Assembly: GCA_035041965.1 (NCBI GenBank)
Contig: JAPYMA010002574.1
Span: 27,074-91,073 of the forward strand
Reading direction: 5' to 3'
Source: Anisakis pegreffii
Lineage: Eukaryota; Nematoda; Chromadorea; Rhabditida; Anisakidae
DNA length: 64,000 nucleotides
Position 1 is the stretch's first letter; each line of letters opens with the position of its first letter. The notes under the pieces were generated by a model that ran no database searches, had not been told where the DNA came from, and saw only the letters and a list, made by a program, of their open reading frames with translations. The position numbers and the translations under genes are program-made. Shown piece by piece: positions 47,341 through 57,942 of this stretch.

Positions 47341-49551
47341 AATTAGTAAGTAAGTATGTACTTGTTCTTATCGAATTAATGTGAACTAATTAAATTAGAG
47401 GAAAATGCATTCAAGTAACGGCTTAGATCGTATATTCTGAATACTAATTTTGTAATTCATTATGATCATACACAACAACTCAATATTATACAATTCAAAT
47501 GCATGAATGCAATGTTGATAATAAAAGTGGAATGTATTTGTTGTAAACAAAACATCAGATTGATGTGGTCATAATTAAACGTCGTGCAGCATTAACTGCA
47601 CGCTTGACGGGAACATACACATATTGTGATCAGTTCAGCGAAAATGAAAATGTTGAATGATTCCTAACAAGTTGATCGAGTAATTAGGAGTTATTTATGA
47701 AGGCAATTACGCTGCTGCAACAAAAAGTACTGTAATAATATATTGTTTCATTCATAGAATATGTGGGCAAAGGAAATGCGATTAAGTGATGCGAAATCGA
47801 ATGACGAATCAATTGAGTCAGTCAGTAGATAAACTCACTAATTAGATGCTTGGACAAACCTATGGCGATGTATTATAGATACGATGTTGAATTACATTCA
47901 GATTAATCGAATCTTCCTTTACAGCGATACATGAAAGAGAGCACGGGTAGATCATTTTTTGTGCGTGACCTGCTTGCTAAGTCTTTGCTTTAAATAGGCT
48001 GTGCAATTCCATTTTCCATGCTTCACTCCATTTATGCTGTCAAGATCACTCTGCGAAGCATTCATCTTTTACTGATTTCGAATTGTTCGAAGTCTCAGAA
48101 TTGTCCGAATATAATGTTGCATCGTTACCTCATTTATGAAGCTAGTTTTACAATAATGCTGTCCATTTTAATGTTCACTGTTCAATAGAGTATGAAATTT
48201 TGTTAGTATGCTGTGCAATTTCCTTACAGAAAATTCATACCAAATGTTTCCTCAAATGTGAATATTTGTTGGATTTCGAATTCACATTCAAGCCTTCTAA
48301 TGAATTACCGAACTTCAGTGCTTGCATTTTAATATGTGGTTGAAATATTTTGAAATCAGATCTTTCTCCCACTATTCTCCGCTTCCAGTCTATCTTAATT
48401 TCAAATTTTAACTACTCAGCAATCATCATTGTCAACTGATCATCCATGATGCATTTGCATACCTGAGCCTTCTTTACACTATTTGCCTAAGTTTCTTTTC
48501 TCTGAATTATAAATGATTAACAGTTGGTGTACGAAAGGAGTGAATTTTATCAGGAAAAGATCAAATTGGATGCTTGGATCTTTCAAAATTTTATACTATC
48601 ATCTTTTCATAGCTGTCATGAACTGAAACGAAATGATGCATTCGATTAAGTACTTAGTAAAGGGAATAATGTTCGTTGGCGACTTTAAAATCGTCCATGT
48701 ATTGTTCGGAATCGTGAGAATTTCGTAAAAATCGAATGAATCCATTAACATCAAAAAATCTAAAAAAGACGGTTATTACTCTTGATGACACTCACTCGTT
48801 TACCCATTCTGAAACTATGCCACCTCTTCGTTCACGATGCTGACTTCAGTATATTGTGAAGATAGATGACATTTTCGATATTTCTTACTACGTTATCAAA
48901 TACTCAATAAGCATTTCAAGCTTTGTCCAATTTTATTTTGGTTTTAACAGTGTGTGCGAATTTCCATTACTTCATCGCGATTATTCCAAATTTAAGCGTA
49001 GAAATCATTGTGTGTATGGTGAATCATGATTTGTTTCTTATTCTTTATAAAGAATTTTCAAGTGAGCCAATTCAGAAAAAATTAGTTTTGCTTTATTGCA
49101 GAAGAAAAATGTTTTTGCTTATTGATGAGCATTATCCAGTACTGAAAGTTATAGTTTCTGCTAGTATCGCAAAAAAGTTAAACAGCTTTAAGTAAAAATC
49201 TTCAACACGGTTCCGAATTTCAACAGAATCTTCTTTCAAAAATTCTGATGATTTTGATGCGTTTAGGGATTCATTTTACTACGAATTAATTGCAGGTTTC
49301 ATATTAGGTTTATCTCTTGTCGCTAATGAGTCCCATTTCTAGTAGCAACAAAAGTCGATAGCCATATTACTAAGTATGCCGTAATTGTACATTAACAATA
49401 ATTAGATCAGTAATGCTGATGGTGACGATAAAATAATATGATGATGGTGCGATAATGGTAACAAGTGTAATAAGAACAGCAGTAATCATTATAATAACAG
49501 TTGAAATATTAATAGGTCATTCATAAAGCGAACAACGAACAAAAGCAAGAG
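47341..49551. other. Intergenic upstream of the neuropeptide gene
   Basis: AT-rich. The only sizeable frame (48923-49195, 90 codons) starts with TTG and has no splice or family support. A GATGATGGT/ATAATGGTAA-like stretch at 49430-49500 precedes the nlp-3 start and may be promoter or 5'UTR. Confidence 0.4.
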
Positions 49552-50296
49552 ATGAGTAACAATTGTGCATTCGTTTTGACGATGTTCATAACTGCTCTAT
49601 TTGTTGTTGCCGTTGAGGCATCGTCTCGTTTCGACGACCATCCAGAATCGATCATATCGGTTATTCGAATTAACTTTTTTCGTTCATTTTCCGCTATTCT
49701 CTAATAATGAATGATGCCAAAATTGGTTCAATCTGCCTTTGCTTATTAAATTTTATAAAATGAATCATTTCGATGCACTTAGTTGAAAAGAAAAAACTAA
49801 TGATCAAAATAAGTAAATGTGATACCATCGCTTACAAATATGAATCAGTAAGATTCGAATCATTTCAACGCTTAATTCTGAATTGGGCATCGTTTTTTTA
49901 CACACCAAAAATTAGTGCCCCAATGCAACTACCTTTATATATCAGTGCTGAAGAAAAAATGATCTGATACTCATGAAAGCGATCCTCTGTAGGTCTCCTT
50001 TCTTTCGTATTTTGAGAATGTGGTTGAATGCGATTCAAATGATGTTTCAGTAGCACTTCTCAGGTGGGATTTCATAACTATGAATTGACTATGTTCAAAA
50101 GTGAACGACTTAAAATGATGGTTTTAAATTGCAGCAACGACATCAAAGAGCGATTAATCCGTTCACAGACTCGATTGGCAAAAGGAACACAGGAATTGTC
50201 ATGGATCGTGAACTTCCAAAACGATACTTCGATGCACTTGCCGGTCAATCACTAGGAAAACGTGCTTCACCTATCTTTTATCTTGCTGATGATTAG
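49552..50296 (+). CDS. nlp-3: NLP-3-type neuropeptide precursor
   Basis: Exon 1, 49552-49659, encodes a signal peptide (MSNNCAFVLTMFITALFVV) and ends in phase 0 before GTTATT. Exon 2, 50135-50296, follows AAATTGCAG in phase 0. It encodes AINPFTDSIGKR, a spacer NTGIVMDRELPKR, YFDALAGQSLGKR and a C-terminal ASPIFYLADD. I recall C. elegans NLP-3 peptides AINPFLDSMG, AVNPFLDSIG and YFDSLAGQSLG, so two of the three peptides are recognisable. The dibasic KR sites follow Gly in both conserved peptides, so C-terminal amidation is expected after prohormone convertase cleavage. The precursor is 89 residues. The peptides act by secretion from neurons; the receptor is not inferable here. The copy lacks the second NPFxDS repeat found in the C. 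elegans protein, having an unrelated spacer there. Confidence 0.93.
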
Positions 50297-50425
50297 ATCA
50301 ACGACACTTACTGACTCACTATTCAAACTCTTGCTTTATTTTGAAGAATGGTCTCACATTATGTGTATTGTAGTATGCGGACGACGGCCCATTCATTCAG
50401 TTTATTGTGTTCTCAATCGTTTTTG

Positions 50426-50431
50426 AATAAA
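50426..50431 (+). terminator. Polyadenylation signal of the nlp-3 gene
   Basis: AATAAA lies 130 bp after the stop codon. Confidence 0.6.
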
Positions 50432-51493
50432 ACTTTCCATCGTTGCTCTCGTAGACAACTAAAAATTTCAGTTGTGCTCATTAAATTTATCCAAAATCGA
50501 TAACCACAGAAAGCTTATTTTATGTAAATTTTACTTCAAATTATGATCTTTCGTCATTGCATTAAACTAACGCAGTTTATCAAGTTCTGACTTGCAACAG
50601 ATTGAAACAATTCATATTGTATGAATATCAACCAACGTATCCATTGGTTCGAACTTATCCCATATAACGGAATTGTGGGTTTAATATTGTCCTTTGAAGT
50701 GATAACTGTTCGTAGACTTGACGGATTCCAGTAAGATGTGCATATGAAGGCAAAGAATATGTAGTGGATTTTTGAGCGTCAGTACTTGTTTCGAAAAGCG
50801 CATAAATCTGGATTTCATCGCTAATCTCATTTGATTAGTAATTTTATAATGCATGAGTTACTAATGAATGCAAACTTAGACGCACAGGCGGCTTAAAGAT
50901 GACAATCTAAAAGTGTGGATGTCAACAATGCAATGAGTGTACCATCACTGAACTGAATTCTTCGTATCACTTTCTTCTTATCGTCTTGAAATTTATAAAT
51001 TGTCTTGTTTGTGCAAATGATTCGTCTCTGTTCAACGAATGATCGAGTATTTTACCTTTGTTTCAAAACACGGTGAATTTCAAATTCATCTTCGTCACAG
51101 TTGCGAATCGCTTTCCAGTTGGCCTATGCAAAAAATATTCTCAAACATTTATTCTCAATAGATACTTTAAACTGCTGCTTCGAATAAGCTCCTTCCTCAT
51201 TTCACTACAGTTATTGATCCATTTTGATCATTCGACACTCTTGATCCCGCAATATCCTAAATGAATTTTTTTGCACAAACTCTGACATATGCAAAAATGC
51301 TACGTATGCCGCTACGTATGCTAAACATGCATGCTGATTGTTTCTAGAGGAAAAATACAGATCAAGACCAAACGCATGCAATTCTCACTGTAGTCTCGAA
51401 AATTACTCCGCTCTTAGGTGATTGCTGGAAATTGATGTGCTGAAACACTATCTAATGCATGCTGACAAGAAGAATTAAAATGCTAGAAACCTG
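50432..51493. other. Intergenic, nothing recognised
   Basis: AT-rich with short frames only. Confidence 0.45.
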
Positions 51494-51784
51494 TTATGAA
51501 GTGAAGTTTTCATAAGTAGTAACTTCAAAAAGGTGTACAGCAAAAGAATCATGTTTTAATGATATAAGTGCATTCAGAGACACTTCAAAATTTGAACGAA
51601 TAAGAAACGAAAACAGTAATATGAGAAAACGATGGTTCAGTTGAAATTGTCGATGCACAGCATTTCTGAGTTCGATTCTGAGTAATTGGAATATACATTC
51701 AATTTGGATTTCAGAAGGCAGATAAGCCTCAGTGAATGTCCTCGAAAAGACGCTTGAAACCCAAAATAATTTATGCCAATCCTC
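51494..51784 (-). CDS. Possible terminal exon, unidentified
   Basis: After a strong acceptor (CAGATTTCATTGCAG) the minus frame is open for 96 codons to a TAA: EDWHKLFWVSSVFSRTFTEA, YLPSEIQIECIFQLLRIELR, NAVHRQFQLNHRFLILLFSF, NFEVSLNALISLKHDSFAVH, ending TYENFTS. It appears helical and hydrophobic. The open frame runs on to 51859 without the acceptor. No upstream exon or family found. Confidence 0.33.
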   Translation of the reverse strand, partial: EDWHKLFWVSSVFSRTFTEAYLPSEIQIECIFQLLRIELRNAVHRQFQLNHRFLILLFSFLIRSNFEVSLNALISLKHDSFAVHLFEVTTYENFTS

Positions 51785-52309
51785 CTGCAATGAAATCTGA
51801 ATTATAATTCGAGGCTTGCGGAATTGGCAGTTCATGCAGCACACCTTTTGAAGAAGCAATTCGATAAATTAACATTTATCAAAACGACTCTCATTCATAA
51901 ATGTGAATTTTGATCCATCTGAATTATTCGCACAAAATATGATTGGCACTGGGTAGGGATTTTTTTCCTTACGACTTTCAGTGTGCAAAGTAACAACGAT
52001 TCATGCTTTTCAGAAACACACTACCTGTAAAATTTCAGCTGAAAACATCGTATGTGAAGTTTGCACCAAACACTCGAGCTTTCGAGCTATTTTTTCAAAC
52101 AGTGCACAGCAGAAGCAATTATGAACGGTTGACTTCTACACCTAAAAAACCAATCAAGAGGTCCAGTTAGTCGCACGTTGTTGTTTAACAGTAGAGGATC
52201 TCCACGAGGTCTATCATAACACCGTAGAATGCAGTCATTTAGATATTTATCAAACTGAATAAATTATCCAGTCAGTGAACGATATGAGAGTATTGATGTT
52301 TTTGACTGA

Positions 52310-52750
52310 CATTACTCCGCGTTACTTCGCAACAACCTATATTGCTTCTATTCATCATCCATTATTTATTTATTTATTGCATTTATCGGTCAGTTTCACC
52401 ACTTGGCCTGTGATATCGTTAACGGGCTGCAGGTGAATTACAACATTACAGAGATTACAATACGTCTCACCGTCGAGCATCTCAGTTGTTGTGAAATTTT
52501 GCACGGAGTTTTCCTACGATGGAATGAAGCATTTTTAGACGAGGCATCAAAAATTGGGCAGAAAAATCGAGCAACAAGAAGGAACGTTCAATTCATTGCC
52601 ATTCTGAATAGTTCGAACGCGGAGCGCAAGCTTCACTTAAAACATTTTTTGACTAAAATTTTGCAAGGAATGTTTCCGGACCAACATGAGTCAGTTTTTG
52701 AAAGAGCACCTAAAATCGTTGATGATAACATTTTTTTGGCATCACCTTAA
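52310..52750 (+). CDS. Possible exon(s), unidentified
   Basis: The frame is open for 146 codons to TAA. The best part, from 52430, reads NYNITEITIRLTVEHLSCCE, ILHGVFLRWNEAFLDEASKI, RATRRNVQFIAILNSSNAER and LHLKHFLTKILQGMFPDQHE. A CTGCAG|GTGAAT at 52427-52435 could be either an acceptor start or a donor; in a second frame an ATG at about 52284 opens MRVLMFLTDITPRYF and runs into that donor. No family recognised. Confidence 0.3.
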   Translation, partial: HYSALLRNNLYCFYSSSIIYLFIAFIGQFHHLACDIVNGLQVNYNITEITIRLTVEHLSCCEILHGVFLRWNEAFLDEASKIGQKNRATRRNVQFIAILNSSNAERKLHLKHFLTKILQGMFPDQHESVFERAPKIVDDNIFLASP

Positions 52751-53010
52751 AGTGCATCAACGAAGAAACGAATACATCACGCCTACGATAGCACTAGAAA
52801 GAAACGCCTTGCTTGATGTTTTAAAACAACGATACTGATCGATTATGAGAGAATAACGCGTTGTTTAAATAAAAACTGTGAATTAGAGCCAATAACATAA
52901 CTGGTTCGTCAACGATATTTGTTTCATTTCAACGAAATTATCGGTGCATTTCGGCATTTTTTACTACCACTTCAGTTTTAATAACTGCATGAATCTCTGC
53001 ATTACAAATC

Positions 53011-53205
53011 ATGAATAATCTTTTGTTATTTTCGTTTGTATTCACTCATCTTTCTGTACTTCGTATCGACAAAAAAAACACAAGGCTCACAGAAAATGCA
53101 ATTGAAGGACGACAAGCAAAAGTAGTTAGACGTTTGCAAAATTCAACTGTATCCTTCCCTGACTGTGAAAGAACTGTGCGAATACATCGCATCCATTTAC
53201 GAAGC
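53011..53205 (+). CDS. Possible signal-peptide exon of an unknown secreted protein
   Basis: ATG opens MNNLLLFSFVFTHLSVL, a short hydrophobic leader, followed by RIDKKNTRLTENAIEGRQAK, VVRRLQNSTVSFPDC and ERTVRIHRIHLRS, ending at GTAAGT in phase 0. The next acceptor (GAATTACAG at 53338) gives a stop in that phase, so the downstream exon is not settled. Single and dibasic sites are present, but no known peptide motif. Confidence 0.35.
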
Positions 53206-53666
53206 GTAAGTTATTTTATTTTTATCATCTTTGAGCACCATATCATGAAGTTTAATTTGTTGTTGATTTAACAACTTCGCAACAATGAATCCTCCTCTTG
53301 TTGCACATTTCTATTTTATATTTTTACCGAATTACAGTGAATCACTTAATGCCTATGGCAGATGGAATGCACCCGAAAGTGAACCATCGGTAGTACTGTA
53401 ACGCTTGCTTGGTGTGTATGAGAGAGAAGATGAGCGCTTAGATGAACTGAAAAAAAAAACTGAGATAAAAATGAACGATAAGCATGCGAATACATGAACA
53501 TATAGTGGAATGCAGCATAAATAAAGAATAACATACGAGTACACTCATAAATGAGTGTGCGAAAGTATGGACTGACGTAGATATTCATTCATATAAAAAA
53601 ACATTAAAACTAGGATGACAAATTAAAGACGAAATTTCAAACATATGATTGGATAAATGATCATAT

Positions 53667-54304
53667 TCACCGATATGAATTCATTGAAAGTAAAAATATT
53701 GGAAATTCAGATGTTCGTGGCGGATATCTAAAAATGCTACTACCCCAAGGGTTGTTTTGTGGTGCAGCTGCCACAAACCATCTTAAATGAATTAAAACAA
53801 GCTGACAAATTTTGCACCACATCGTGCATAGGTTGATACTCTACTGAAATGAATATTCATAGGTGGTGTTAATAACGTTCAGGCTGTGCACTGCAACAGT
53901 GTTGGTCGGGCCCTGTTTATTATCATCATGTATGAGAGAGAATTTGATTCGTTTCTCTTCATTATGAATCAGACGAAATTCTTGAACGTCCACTTTTAAT
54001 CGCCTAATGTCCCATTGAATACGAAATGAAATGTATTTTGCTTCCGCGTTCAGTTCAAGAATTCCCTCTATTGATTCCATATTTTGAAAGTGGCTCTGAC
54101 AGCACTTACGCGTAGATGTACAACAAAATTTGTTCCAATTTGTATGATAATAAAGAATACCGCAAATAGTCCTCGATAATGATGATGATTGCGAAAATTG
54201 GTCGTTCGGTCGAATTACCATCTATTTTACATGCTCTATTGCCGGAGCATTCATTAAGTGGCCTCAACAAGGAGCCAACTTCGAGATTTATGGCCATCGT
54301 GCAT
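53667..54304 (-). CDS. Fibronectin type III domain protein, partial model
   Basis: Exon 53845-54095 follows CTGTCAG and reads ILELNAEAKYISFRIQWDIR, RLKVDVQEFRLIHNEEKRI, NTVAVHSLNVINTTYEYSF. It ends in phase 2 at GTAGAG. Exon 53667-53781 completes the codon and reads QWFVAAAPQNNPWGSSIFRY, ending FLLSMNSYR-stop. The Trp of strand B, the Y/F-x-L of strand C, the L-x-V-x-x-T-x-Y-x-Y-x-F of strands E-F and the following VAA are the FN3 signature. An upstream exon, 54219-54304, may encode CTMAINLEVGSLLRPLNECS then GNRACKID with a GTAATT donor, but its phase does not match directly, so an exon is missing or the join is wrong. Plus-strand frames over the same bases are weaker. Confidence 0.5.
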
Positions 54305-54889
54305 CTGATTATATTTTCAGGTATCAGATTGTCTGGGCTTCCAACCCATAAACATATTCCATTTGGTCCAGAAACGAACCAGATAAAATTTGGCTTCGAA
54401 AAGTGCTTCAAAAGATAACTGAGCCAACTCTTGTTCTTGGTCTAAGGCGCCATAGATCATGATATTCAGATTCCGGAAATTCCGAAGTCTCAGCGCTCTA
54501 ACCAGATGTCCCTAAAAACTGATCCATACGTAGGATTAAAAAACCAAAAAAAGTCTGAAAGGTCGCTTGATGAGATTGTTGTTTCGTCTAACGCATAATG
54601 TATTTGGCACAACCTTCAAACTTAGTTTTTTCGATCAAATTTTACGCAAGATATTTCAAGTAAGAAATATGCGATTTCGGAACGTGGTACCAAAAACATT
54701 TCCAAACTCGAAATATGCATTATACTACAGCGCCTGAGGCGAAAAAAAAACTTGATCTAGCAACCCTTCAAATCAATATTTTGAGCAAAATTTTATACGA
54801 CCGAAAGCGATTATTCGACGGAATTCCACTCAATATTTCTTTTAATATACATCTGGAGATCGACAAAATTTTTTTGGTGGTCACCGATA

Positions 54890-55020
54890 AGGCTTATTTT
54901 GAATGTCGGTGAGTTTTCATCGGTGGCCACCGATCGATCAGGCGTTTCGCGTTTCGGTCCGAAGCACCGAAATTCGGACTTCAATAGCATTGTACTGCGG
55001 TCTTCATTGATCACTGACCG
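54890..55020. repeat. CGGTGGCCACCGATCGATCA-core element with TGATCACTGA end
   Basis: A block of ATCGGTGGCCACCGATCGAT and CGGTCCGAAGCACCGAAATT motifs ends TGATCACTGACC at about 55009. Its composition and CAGTGATC end resemble the other low-complexity elements. Confidence 0.55.
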
Positions 55021-55030
55021 ATCAGTCAGT

Positions 55031-56627
55031 AGCTTTGCTTTCGGTTGGTGGCTAACGATTCAACGCCAATGCGAACATGAGAACGCAAACACTCACTATT
55101 CGTTGATTTTTTGTGTTCAGTTATAAGAACGTTGAAATAATGCATTACAATTACGTTATATATCATATTATGATTGCTGTTCATTTTCACTTTCCAAGAG
55201 CATAATATTCATCGTTAATTACTAGCAGAAAACGGTGAACGACACAGTGGAATGATCGTAGTTTTATACCAGCTTGCTGCTGTCGACCATTCATTGATTG
55301 TATGCAAATTTTTATACACTATCAAGCGATTCAAGCGCCACAGGACAGTCAATAAAAAGACAAAGTAGGCCAATGAATAAAATGCTATTGAATACAGGAA
55401 TTGGTGAAAATAACGCTTTAGCTAGCACTGATAACGACACAGAAGTAATAGCACATGATAAGAACGTGTGATTATCATCTATTACCATGATGCTATTTCT
55501 CAGTGCGGTTCAATTTACCTTTGACGATCATCACGCCAAATGAAGTGCTTCTTGATAGCAATACTGAAACGTCTTGCATTCCATTTATAAGAAGCAAACA
55601 CGTAAATAGGCCATTAAATATTTTCAATGTAAAAATTAATTGCTGATCAAAAAGGATTTATATCAGCAGATTAACATCGCTGAATGATAATTCTACCCAA
55701 CGAACACATTAATTATTCTAGATGCACGCGATGTTAGCTGATCTGCCAGTAATGGACTGTAAGAGCGGTTGGTTGTTAAGCGAATCAGTATGCAGGTGGC
55801 AAACATTTGCAGAGTTGAATGGGTGGTTAAATGGATGGATTGACCTGTTGGCGCAAATGACTAGAGGCCATTACTTCGGTCGTCCAGCTTTATGACGGTT
55901 TCATCCGGTACTCATACAGCTAGATAACCAAAGAAATTGCCCACTGCAATTTCAAGTCAATCAATTTGTAAATGAGAAAAGTGGATGCGGGATGTATTTA
56001 GCTGTTGATCGCTTAGCAGTCCGCTGGCCGCACATAGCAATAACCTTACCATATCACCAATGCAATAAAACATATTCCAAATTAACTGTTCACCATCCAC
56101 GTCAGTCAACACTCATGAATAGGTATTTTTGAGCATCTCTCATCAAGAATGCTGTTAACAACTACCGGTCAACAACACAGAGGCGATAACAATGATAAGT
56201 TTTACGAAACAGCAAGCCGACGATAATTACTGCTGAAGGTTGTCAATTTGCAGAAAAAAAATTAAGTCGTTACCTGAACGCAGCGAATTTGGCAGTAATG
56301 TGGGAATATGAGAATTATTGAACTGAATAATGGATTAATTGGTGAAACAATTGTGAGGATCTGACTGATCGGGAATGGATGTGTTTATGCGTCGATAGGC
56401 CAGCTGGTAGGTTAACTGGTCGACTGAGACAGTGGCAGTAGTCTTGTGAGCCAGTTTCTGGGTAGTCGTTATCGATAGCCAATACCAGAATGCATACGCT
56501 AACTGGTGAGTTGAACACGAGATAGCAGCGGATAACTTGATTCCACATAACTTCATCTATTTACTATTAGAGCGACTGCAAATAGGAACCAGCGAAATTT
56601 TATAGCACTGGTAGGTCCTTACAAGTC
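55031..56627. other. Intergenic, nothing recognised
   Basis: Mixed AT-rich and GGTTGGT-rich patches (for example 55765-55850 and 56385-56460) without exon-like frames. Confidence 0.45.
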
Positions 56628-56800
56628 GACCGATCATTCTCTCGGTAGATCAATGACTTGGTGCTAAGTCGATTGATACTGGGTCAGCCCGCGGGTCAGT
56701 CGGCTGGTGAGTGGATCGGTCGGTCGCCTAGCAAATCGCTTGGTAGTTATGTTGGTAGGTGGTCGATGAGTGGGTCGGTTGGTTGGCCTGAAGGAGGGAA
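56628..56800. repeat. Degenerate GGTCGGT/GGTTGGT simple repeat
   Basis: Runs such as GTCAGTCGGCTGGTGAGTGG, ATCGGTCGGTCGCC and GTGGGTCGGTTGGTTGGCC. The opposite strand encodes Pro/Thr/Gln/Ser-rich frames because of it. Confidence 0.7.
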
Positions 56801-57573
56801 TGAACAGTTGTGGAAGCAGAGCAGACAAGTGAACGACGACTTTGTTTGAATTGTTGACAAAAGGAAGTAACAATGAGGTAAGTAAAGAAGAAGAGCGAAC
56901 GACGAACAGCAACGAATGTACGAAGGCACAACAGCAACAGCAACAGTACAAACAAAAGAACAAACGAATGGAAATAACTTGTATACAAAATAAGATTGCT
57001 GATAGTAGATGACTGATCTGCTCTGTACAGATAGGCTGAATAACTCACGCTGCTTGCACTGTAACTGTGAGTAGTACGTCTAACGACGATGACATTGAAT
57101 ATCTTTTGTTGAAAATATTGTAGGCATAGGGAATTAAGAAAGCACTCAATAAATATAGAATCCGTCTGTTGCACAGATAGGTAGAGGGAAGGAAATACTG
57201 CTTGGTGATGGAAACAGACAGACAGCAGCAGAAATATAGATGGGTGTGCTGAAAAATTATTGTGATAGTGACGTGATATGATAGTTTGACGATATGATTC
57301 CGTAAGCCGCTGGGCCACTACATCATGCTGAAACGTTGCTGTATTCATAAAACGTTGACCGATTCGGTAAAAGCGGTCGTTGCGACAACCACAATCCACT
57401 AGGTACGATATGCTATTGAAGCTCCTTCTTGATCCGTTAAATATCAGTTTTGGTATTTTACCCAGTAGCCTAGTCTGTGAAAAATATCATCATGGGTACC
57501 CGTTGACGGACACGATGAAAGGTGATCGTTGACTACCTGACAACGCAGTATCTCTATGATTAACTGACTGACA

Positions 57574-57942
57574 ATGGTCACCATTGCCACCAGCATCATC
57601 ATTGCCGCAGCCATCAATGAACATCACAACAATCAGCTATGTGCTGGTTCAAATATTCAATCGAGATTGCGATCTGTTTCTCAATTTTTTGACCTTTCCA
57701 CAACTCGTATTTCTTCCCACACATTCCTCCACCAATTCATTGCCTTAAACAGAGAACGAAATCGAACGGACAAACCAGCAAACAAACAAATATACTGTTT
57801 TAATATTGTGCAAGTATATGATAAGAGGAAGAAACTGAAGTATATAAACGAGGAGTGCACATGGAACTGTTTTGATGACGGTGCTGTCTCCTATCAGTTT
57901 GCGCTTATCACTGATAAGGTACTCATGCATCATTTACGCTAG
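57574..57942 (+). CDS. Uncharacterised 122-codon ORF
   Basis: ATG frame beginning MVTIATSIIIAAAINEHH, with YDKRKKLKYINEECTWNCFD and a stop after TDKVLMHHLR. The leader is weakly hydrophobic. Nothing in it matches a family I know, and there are no splice sites to test. It may be a chance frame; the closing 40 residues are the most protein-like. Confidence 0.2.
   Translation: MVTIATSIIIAAAINEHHNNQLCAGSNIQSRLRSVSQFFDLSTTRISSHTFLHQFIALNRERNRTDKPANKQIYCFNIVQVYDKRKKLKYINEECTWNCFDDGAVSYQFALITDKVLMHHLR

Noticed and set aside
48923..49195. Plus-strand frame of 90 codons
   Set aside because: No ATG start, very hydrophobic, no conserved motif and no paired splice site.
54179..54418. Plus-strand ATG frame of 79 codons
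   Set aside because: It overlaps the minus-strand FN3 gene region and shows no signal peptide, domain or splice-site support.
56728..57399. Longest open frame in the window (223 codons, minus)
   Set aside because: It starts with GTG, is very rich in Ser/Leu/Phe/His/Gln, and runs through the degenerate GGTCGGT repeat. No domain, no splice context.
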